Assembly: GCA_035291905.1 (NCBI GenBank)
Contig: DATDRF010000121.1
Location: 1-9,880 of the forward strand
Source: JACPLA01 sp035291905
Lineage (GTDB): Bacteria > Bacteroidota > Ignavibacteria > UBA10030
Direction: 5' to 3'
DNA: 9,880 bases
Below, piece after piece: positions 5,311 through 9,880 of this stretch (positions within the stretch are counted from its first letter, which is position 1; the number at the start of each line of letters is the position of its first letter). A program made the translations under genes and the position numbers. The notes beneath the pieces were generated by a model that ran no database searches, had not been told where the DNA came from, and saw only the letters and a program-made list of their open reading frames with translations.

Positions 5311-7431
5311 ATGCGACCCACACTTATCATTTCCATTATCGTGCTTGTTCTCCTTGCCATGACAGGATGTAAACCCCAGCGACAGACGGCAACGCCGCCC
5401 AATGCCGCGGTCAAGCCGGTGAAACTGGAAAAACACGGCGATGTCCGCGAAGACAACTATTTCTGGCTCAAGGAGCGTGAGAATCCCGAAGTGATTGCGT
5501 ATCTGGAGGCGGAGAATGCCTACACGGATACCATGATGAGCCACACGGAAGGGTTTCAGGAAGAGTTGTTCGAAGAGATCAAAGGACGAATCAAGCAGAC
5601 TGATCTGTCGGTACCGTATAAGCGGGACGATTACTACTATTATACGCGCGTCGTGGAGGGGAAGGAGTATCCCATCTATTGCCGCAAGAAGGGATCGCTT
5701 GACGCCGCTGAAGAAATCATGATCGATGCGAACGCCCTGGCGGAGGGACACAAGTTCTCTTCCGTCGGCGGAGTTGATATCAGCTCCGGACAGGATATCG
5801 TCTCGTTTGCACAGGATACCCTGGGCCGGCGATTCTACAGCCTTCGGTTTAAGAATCTCTCGACCGGAGAACTTCTCCCCGATGAGATTCCCAACGTCAC
5901 CGGTAACGTTGCATGGGCAAACGACAACAAAACGGTCTTCTATGCGAAACAGGACCCGGTGACGCTTCGATCCTATCAGATCTATCGTCACGAGCTGGGA
6001 ACCCATCCCTCCGCTGATAAGCTCGTGTACGAAGAGAAGGATGTGACGTTCAGCTGCTACGTTTTCAAGACAAAGTCGAAGAAGTACGTCATGATCGCTT
6101 CGAATCAGAGCCTCAGCAACGAGTTTCGCTATATCGATGCCGATACGCCGACGGGCAGCTTCACGGTGCTGCAACCGCGGGAACGGAACCACGAGTACGA
6201 TGTGGACCACTATGAGGACAACTTCTATATTCGAACGAACCTGAACGCGAAGAATTTCAGGTTGATGAAGACACCCGTGACCCGGACGACAAAAAGGAAT
6301 TGGGTGGAAGTTATTCCCAATCGCGATGATGTCTTTCTGCAAGGATTCGAAATCTTCAAGGATAACCTCGTCGTTGTCGAGAGAAAAGAAGGACTGATTC
6401 AAATGAGAATCCGTCCCTGGTCCGGTGCAGGGGAACATTATCTGGATTTCGGCGAACCTGCGTATCTTGCCTATGTGAGCACCAACTACCAATTCGATAC
6501 TCCGTTGCTGAGATACGGCTATACATCCCTCACCACCCCGAATTCCGTCTATGACTATAATATGATGACAAAGGAGAAGACACTTCTGAAGCAGGAAGAG
6601 GTCCTCGGCGGCTTCAACCGTGAAGATTACGTAACGGAGCGGGTTTCAGCACCGGCCCGTGACGGCAAAATGGTGCCGGTTTCGATTGTGTACAAGAAGG
6701 GGACGACGAACGACGGAAAGAACCCGCTTCTATTATATGGGTACGGCTCGTATGGCGCCAGCAGAGATGCGACTTTCAGCTCAGCCCGGCTGAGCCTGTT
6801 GAATCGCGGGTTCATTTATGCCATTGCCCACATCCGCGGGGGACAGGAATTGGGAAGGGCGTGGTATGACGACGGCAAACTGTTGAACAAGAAGAACACG
6901 TTTACAGACTTCATCGATTGCGCAGAATACATGATAAAACTGAGCTATACCAGCCCCGAACATCTGTATGCGCAGGGCGGAAGTGCGGGCGGGCTGCTGA
7001 TCGGTGCCGTCATCAACATGCGTCACGACCTTTTCAAAGGAGTCATTGCCGATGTCCCCTGGGTGGATGTGGTCACCACCATGCTGGACGAAAGCATTCC
7101 GCTTACGACGTCGGAATATGACGAATGGGGAAACCCGAACGACAAGAAGTACTACGAGTACATGCTCTCATACTCGCCTTACGATAATGTCGAATCGAAA
7201 GCATACCCCAACATTCTCATCACAACAAGTCTTTTCGACTCGCAGGTGCAGTACTTTGAGCCGGCGAAATGGACCGCGAAGCTCCGGACGATGAAAACAG
7301 ACAACAACACGATACTATTGAAGACAGAGATGCAGGCCGGTCACGGGGGCGTCTCAGGCCGATACAAACAGTACAAAGACACGGCGTTCAAGTATGCGTT
7401 CCTGCTTGATCTGGAAGGAATCGACGATTAA
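5311..7431 (+). CDS. ptrB: Oligopeptidase B-type S9A serine peptidase, predicted lipoprotein, 706 aa
   Basis: This is a prolyl-oligopeptidase family (S9A) enzyme with closest pattern match to oligopeptidase B, which cuts short peptides after Arg or Lys. The start ATG has a good ribosome site (AGGAGA, 5300-5305). Residues 1-19 are a lipoprotein signal ending LLAMTG-C20, so the protein is probably anchored to a membrane by Cys20, whereas the best-studied bacterial oligopeptidase B enzymes lack a signal. Residues ~35-430 hold the propeller (opening with REDNYFWLKER), and ~445-700 the alpha/beta hydrolase domain. The triad is visible: Ser558 in GGSAGG, Asp643 in FDSQV, His678 in AGHGG. The stretch MLDESIPLTTSEYDEWGNPND is nearly that of enterobacterial PtrB; its acidic residues are where, as I recall, the preference for basic P1 residues lies. 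Full length for the family and no frameshift. The ptrB symbol is by resemblance. It may be co-regulated with the upstream MerR gene. Confidence 0.92.
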   Translation: MRPTLIISIIVLVLLAMTGCKPQRQTATPPNAAVKPVKLEKHGDVREDNYFWLKERENPEVIAYLEAENAYTDTMMSHTEGFQEELFEEIKGRIKQTDLSVPYKRDDYYYYTRVVEGKEYPIYCRKKGSLDAAEEIMIDANALAEGHKFSSVGGVDISSGQDIVSFAQDTLGRRFYSLRFKNLSTGELLPDEIPNVTGNVAWANDNKTVFYAKQDPVTLRSYQIYRHELGTHPSADKLVYEEKDVTFSCYVFKTKSKKYVMIASNQSLSNEFRYIDADTPTGSFTVLQPRERNHEYDVDHYEDNFYIRTNLNAKNFRLMKTPVTRTTKRNWVEVIPNRDDVFLQGFEIFKDNLVVVERKEGLIQMRIRPWSGAGEHYLDFGEPAYLAYVSTNYQFDTPLLRYGYTSLTTPNSVYDYNMMTKEKTLLKQEEVLGGFNREDYVTERVSAPARDGKMVPVSIVYKKGTTNDGKNPLLLYGYGSYGASRDATFSSARLSLLNRGFIYAIAHIRGGQELGRAWYDDGKLLNKKNTFTDFIDCAEYMIKLSYTSPEHLYAQGGSAGGLLIGAVINMRHDLFKGVIADVPWVDVVTTMLDESIPLTTSEYDEWGNPNDKKYYEYMLSYSPYDNVESKAYPNILITTSLFDSQVQYFEPAKWTAKLRTMKTDNNTILLKTEMQAGHGGVSGRYKQYKDTAFKYAFLLDLEGIDD

Positions 7432-7459
7432 CAGGAGGAAATTCTTACGCGTTATCTTG

Positions 7460-7486
7460 CGGCGCCGTGCAGGCGCCGTTTTTTTT
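7460..7486 (+). terminator. Rho-independent terminator of the peptidase gene
   Basis: A perfect 7-bp GC stem, CGGCGCC (7460-7466) with GGCGCCG (7472-7478), has a 5-nt loop GTGCA and is followed by eight T (7479-7486). It lies 29 nt after the peptidase stop. On the minus strand the T-run becomes A before the stem, so it should not stop the converging two-component transcript efficiently. Confidence 0.93.
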
Positions 7487-7501
7487 GGTTCTGATGAGGG
7501 A

Positions 7502-7751
7502 TTAGTTTTCGACGGGTGGACTGGGAAGATTGATGGTAACCGTTGTTCCGATCTCCTGCTTGCTATCCGGTCATCCGGGGCATCTCAATGTCGCTGATAA
7601 TCAGATCAGGGAGCTTCTGAGCCATCTGTAAACCTTCTTCACCGTCTGATGCCTCGTCGACCTCATATCCGGAACTTTGGAGGAGAACGGATATCAATAC
7701 TCGCATTCCTTCCTCATCCTCGACAATGAGAATCTTGGTCTTGGGATGCAT
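7502..7751 (-). pseudogene. Remnant: half a response-regulator receiver joined to the tail of a histidine kinase
   Basis: From the ATG at 7751 an open frame of 62 codons encodes the first half of a receiver domain (KILIVEDEEGMRVLISVLL..., acidic pocket E11-D12, phosphoacceptor Asp54 in ISDIEMPRMTG), then stops at TAG 7565-7563. Strands and helices 4-5, with the conserved Ser/Thr and Lys, are missing, so it should not fold as a working receiver. In another frame, from about 7561 down to TAA at 7504-7502, the bases read DSKQEIGTTVTINLPSPPVEN, which is the usual C-terminal end of a histidine kinase ATPase domain (GTTxTIxLP). I infer a deletion that removed the rest of the receiver gene and nearly all of a following kinase gene. 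It starts 15 nt after the stand-alone receiver gene; the ribosome site is poor. Confidence 0.75.
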
Positions 7752-7766
7752 ATGCGTGCAATTGAT

Positions 7767-8126
7767 TCAGTGTTTCAGTTTTCTTTCGACGGCCGAAAGA
7801 ATTTGCGCGTTACTGAACGGTTTCGCGAGGTACTCGATATCGGTGTCGGATTCCCAAGCTCCCGCCTTTTGAGCCGCCCCGCTCATGAGAATCATTGGAA
7901 TGGAGGCTGTCTTGGGGTCTTCCAGGAGCAACTCCCGCAGCAGAAAGCCGTTCCCATTGTCCATCATGACATCGGTGATAATCAGATCGGGCCGATGCGC
8001 CCTGGCAAGATCGAGAGCGGCGGCTCCATTATCTGCCTCGATCGTCTCAAATCCCCGATCCTGTAATGCCACAACGACAGTTTCGCGGAGACCCTTTTCG
8101 TCATCTACGACGAGTATCTTTTTCAT
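7767..8126 (-). CDS. Stand-alone response-regulator receiver protein (CheY-like), 119 aa
   Basis: The protein is one complete receiver domain and nothing else. The acidic pocket is D8-D9 (ILVVDDEKG), the phosphoacceptor is Asp52 (DLIITDVMM), the switch Ser82 is in LMSG, and Lys102 is in LAKPF. I chose the ATG at 8126-8124 because it has a strong ribosome site (GGGAGG) just upstream and puts the first beta strand at residue 3; an earlier TTG at 8150 would place that ribosome site inside the frame. It lies 50 nt downstream of the hybrid kinase gene on the same strand and probably in one operon, so it is a likely phosphate acceptor from that kinase or a shuttle in a relay. No DNA-binding or enzymatic output domain is attached, so the effect must come through a partner that is not in this window. 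Confidence 0.92.
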   Translation of the reverse strand: MKKILVVDDEKGLRETVVVALQDRGFETIEADNGAAALDLARAHRPDLIITDVMMDNGNGFLLRELLLEDPKTASIPMILMSGAAQKAGAWESDTDIEYLAKPFSNAQILSAVERKLKH

Positions 8127-8176
8127 CGAACCTCCCTTCAGAAGGGACACTGGTTAGTCCCGATTTCCACCATTCC

Positions 8177-9880
8177 TTATGCCAGCGCCACAGCGATCGT
8201 CTGCAAGAGCATATCGGACGAATACGGTTTTTGCAGGAAAGCTGCAACATCTCCATTTGAAACCGCTGTGGTCTTTCCATCCGATGTCAGTCCGCTGACG
8301 GCAATGATCTTGATATTCGGATCAATCCTTCGGAGAGCTTGAATCGTTTGCGGACCGCCCAGGATCGGCATCATCATATCCATGATCACGAGTTTGATCT
8401 GGGATTGCTGCTTTGCGTAGACGGCGAGGGCCTCGGCCCCGTCGTTCGCTGTCGCAACCTGATACCCATGGTTTTCAAGCAATGCTTTCGTGATTTCACG
8501 AATGGAATCTTCATCATCCACAACCAAGATGAGCTCACCCTTACCCCCGGGAATTTCTTCCTTGGATTCTTGCTGCCTTTTTAATTCTCCTTCCTTCGCG
8601 GCCGGAATATATACCCTGAACGTCGTCCCTCTTCCGACCTCGCTGTAGACCGTCATAAATCCCCCATGGCTTTTCACAATCGAGCTTACCGTGGAAAGAC
8701 CCAGACCTGTCCCTTTTCCCACCGCTTTTGTTGTATAGAACGGCTCGAAGATGCGATCTTTGACCTCCTGAGGAATCCCCGTCCCCGTATCCGTTACAGA
8801 AAAGACGACGTACAGGCCTGGTTTTGCTCCAAGATGAACTCGAGCGAAGTTCTCATCGATGTCCATTTTCTCTATTCCGATCTTCAACTCACCATGCTCT
8901 GGTATTGCATCTCTCGCGTTCACACAGAGATTCAAGAGCACCTGGTGGATCTGGGTCGGATCAGCCACAACCGTAGGAATATCTTTCCCCACCTCACTTC
9001 TGATCTCGATGGACCGTGGAAACGTCTCTTTCATCAGGGCTACTACTTCTTCCATAAGACGTTTTGGCTGCAAAAGTTTCTGCTCACCTTCGGCCCCGCG
9101 GGCAAAGGTTAAGACCTGTTTCAGGATATCCGCTCCCCGCTGTGTACTGACGGCCATCGTGTCGAGCATTCTCAAGCTCTTTTGATCCTGAACATTCTTG
9201 CGCACAATATCGATTCCCATCATGATCGGACCAAGGACATTGTTCAGATCATGCGCGATTCCCCCGGCGAGGACGCCGATGCTCTCCATCTTCTGTGCCC
9301 GTATCATCTGTTGCTCAAGCTTGCGGTGTTCTGTGTTGTCGAAAACGTATCCCCTGATTTCTATGAGTTCACCCTGTTTGTCGAATTTCCCCATTGCATT
9401 CTCGATCACATGAAGCTGTTTCCCGTCCACCCGGAGCATCTCTTCCTCATAATATTCCAACTTCTTGTGTTCCTTGAGGAGATGCAAGAATTTCTCGCGC
9501 TGCATCGGTTCTTTGTAGTGTTTGAGAACGTTACCCATCAACGCATCGTCAACGGAATCATACCCAAAGATCTTTGCGAACGCAGGATTACATGCGATCA
9601 GTTTCCCTTCCTCTGTCGAGACGTAGTCGCCCGCCAGATCTTCTTCAAAGAATCTCCTGTACTTTTCTTCTGAATCCCGCAGCGAGTCTTCAGCCTTCTT
9701 GTGCGCTGTAATGTCGTGGCTGATGCCGACGATTCCAATAACATTGCCTTGAGAATTGCGTAAAGGTACCTTCGTGGCAAGGATCCAGCTCTTTTCTCCG
9801 TTATTGAGAATCACGCATTCTTCTTTTTCGTGCTGGGGTTTGCCCGATTGGACTACACGCTGGTCATCATCATATTGCAG
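8177..9880 (-). CDS. Hybrid sensor histidine kinase, PAS-PAS-HisKA-HATPase-receiver (N-terminus beyond window)
   Basis: The frame is open to the right edge (567 residues visible), so the start and any upstream sensor or membrane part are missing; the GTG at 9814 is internal to a PAS domain. Numbering from the edge: residues 1-64 are the end of a PAS/PAC unit (ATKVPLRNSQGNVIGIVGISHDIT), ~65-192 a second PAS domain (ACNPAFAKIFGYDS), ~193-260 HisKA with His210 in GGIAHDLNN, ~300-430 the ATPase domain with Asn321 (LCVNARDAI), DTGTGIP (364-370), FEPFYTTK and GKGTGLGLS (388-396), and ~450-565 a receiver with D455-D456, phosphoacceptor Asp501 (VIMDMMMP), Ser529 and Lys551. All key residues are present. 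By family knowledge ATP phosphorylates the His and phosphate passes to the receiver Asp. No membrane segment is seen in the visible part. It is the first visible gene of a minus-strand cluster with the lone receiver. Confidence 0.95.
   Translation of the reverse strand: MQYDDDQRVVQSGKPQHEKEECVILNNGEKSWILATKVPLRNSQGNVIGIVGISHDITAHKKAEDSLRDSEEKYRRFFEEDLAGDYVSTEEGKLIACNPAFAKIFGYDSVDDALMGNVLKHYKEPMQREKFLHLLKEHKKLEYYEEEMLRVDGKQLHVIENAMGKFDKQGELIEIRGYVFDNTEHRKLEQQMIRAQKMESIGVLAGGIAHDLNNVLGPIMMGIDIVRKNVQDQKSLRMLDTMAVSTQRGADILKQVLTFARGAEGEQKLLQPKRLMEEVVALMKETFPRSIEIRSEVGKDIPTVVADPTQIHQVLLNLCVNARDAIPEHGELKIGIEKMDIDENFARVHLGAKPGLYVVFSVTDTGTGIPQEVKDRIFEPFYTTKAVGKGTGLGLSTVSSIVKSHGGFMTVYSEVGRGTTFRVYIPAAKEGELKRQQESKEEIPGGKGELILVVDDEDSIREITKALLENHGYQVATANDGAEALAVYAKQQSQIKLVIMDMMMPILGGPQTIQALRRIDPNIKIIAVSGLTSDGKTTAVSNGDVAAFLQKPYSSDMLLQTIAVALA

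Noticed and set aside
5239..6492. 417-codon open frame on the minus strand
   Set aside because: It lies antisense to the peptidase gene, which has all catalytic motifs and a good ribosome site. The minus-strand product matches no family I know and is explained by codon bias of the real gene.
7433..7459. Strong ribosome-like AGGAGG right after the peptidase stop
   Set aside because: The only nearby start candidate is a TTG whose frame would run through the terminator hairpin, so a real gene is unlikely.
7460..7486. Bidirectional terminator for the convergent two-component transcript
   Set aside because: The T-run is on one side only; read from the minus strand the stem is preceded by A and not followed by T.
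9182..9673. 163-codon plus-strand open frame
   Set aside because: Antisense shadow of the hybrid histidine kinase gene, which has complete and well-conserved motifs.

Overview
The window looks like chromosomal DNA from a member of the Bacteroidota/Chlorobi-Ignavibacteria group. The strongest pointer is the C-terminus of the large minus-strand protein: a Type IX secretion (Por) sorting domain with a YPNPFNPST motif, a form I associate with Ignavibacteria-like lineages. Several genes have clear Shine-Dalgarno sequences and GTG or TTG starts, so initiation is not the SD-poor style typical of Bacteroides. No transposase, integrase, phage module, tRNA, rRNA or CRISPR array was seen.

Layout. (a) 1-816, minus strand: two tandem related genes for small exported proteins. 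One is cut by the left edge, and both share a 25-bp identical stretch at the signal-peptide end. (b) 817-1294: no convincing gene. (c) 1295-4611, minus strand: a two-gene operon. A 787-residue exported protein (M23 metallopeptidase fold, fibronectin III, amidotransferase-like region, T9SS sorting domain) is followed after 2 nt by a secreted beta-propeller-like protein that appears to start at TTG. Just upstream is a sigma70-like promoter placed so that the mRNA may be leaderless. (d) 4612-4826: a divergent intergenic region with a 41-bp-arm imperfect inverted repeat. (e) 4827-7431, plus strand: a MerR-family regulator, then an oligopeptidase B-type S9 peptidase that is predicted to be a lipoprotein, ending in a textbook rho-independent terminator. 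(f) 7502-9880, minus strand: a two-component cluster. A hybrid histidine kinase (PAS-PAS-HisKA-HATPase-REC) runs off the right edge, followed by a stand-alone receiver protein and then a remnant in which half a receiver gene is joined to the last ~19 codons of another histidine kinase.

How the parts relate. Blocks a and c encode envelope or exported proteins. The MerR gene may control itself and the downstream peptidase: a 14-bp element with one mismatch lies upstream of both. The signalling block converges on the peptidase gene and shows no DNA-binding output domain, so its output is unknown from here. I do not see a clear novel system. The most informative oddities are the deletion scar in the two-component cluster, the possible leaderless promoter, the tandem exported paralogs and the shared upstream element.
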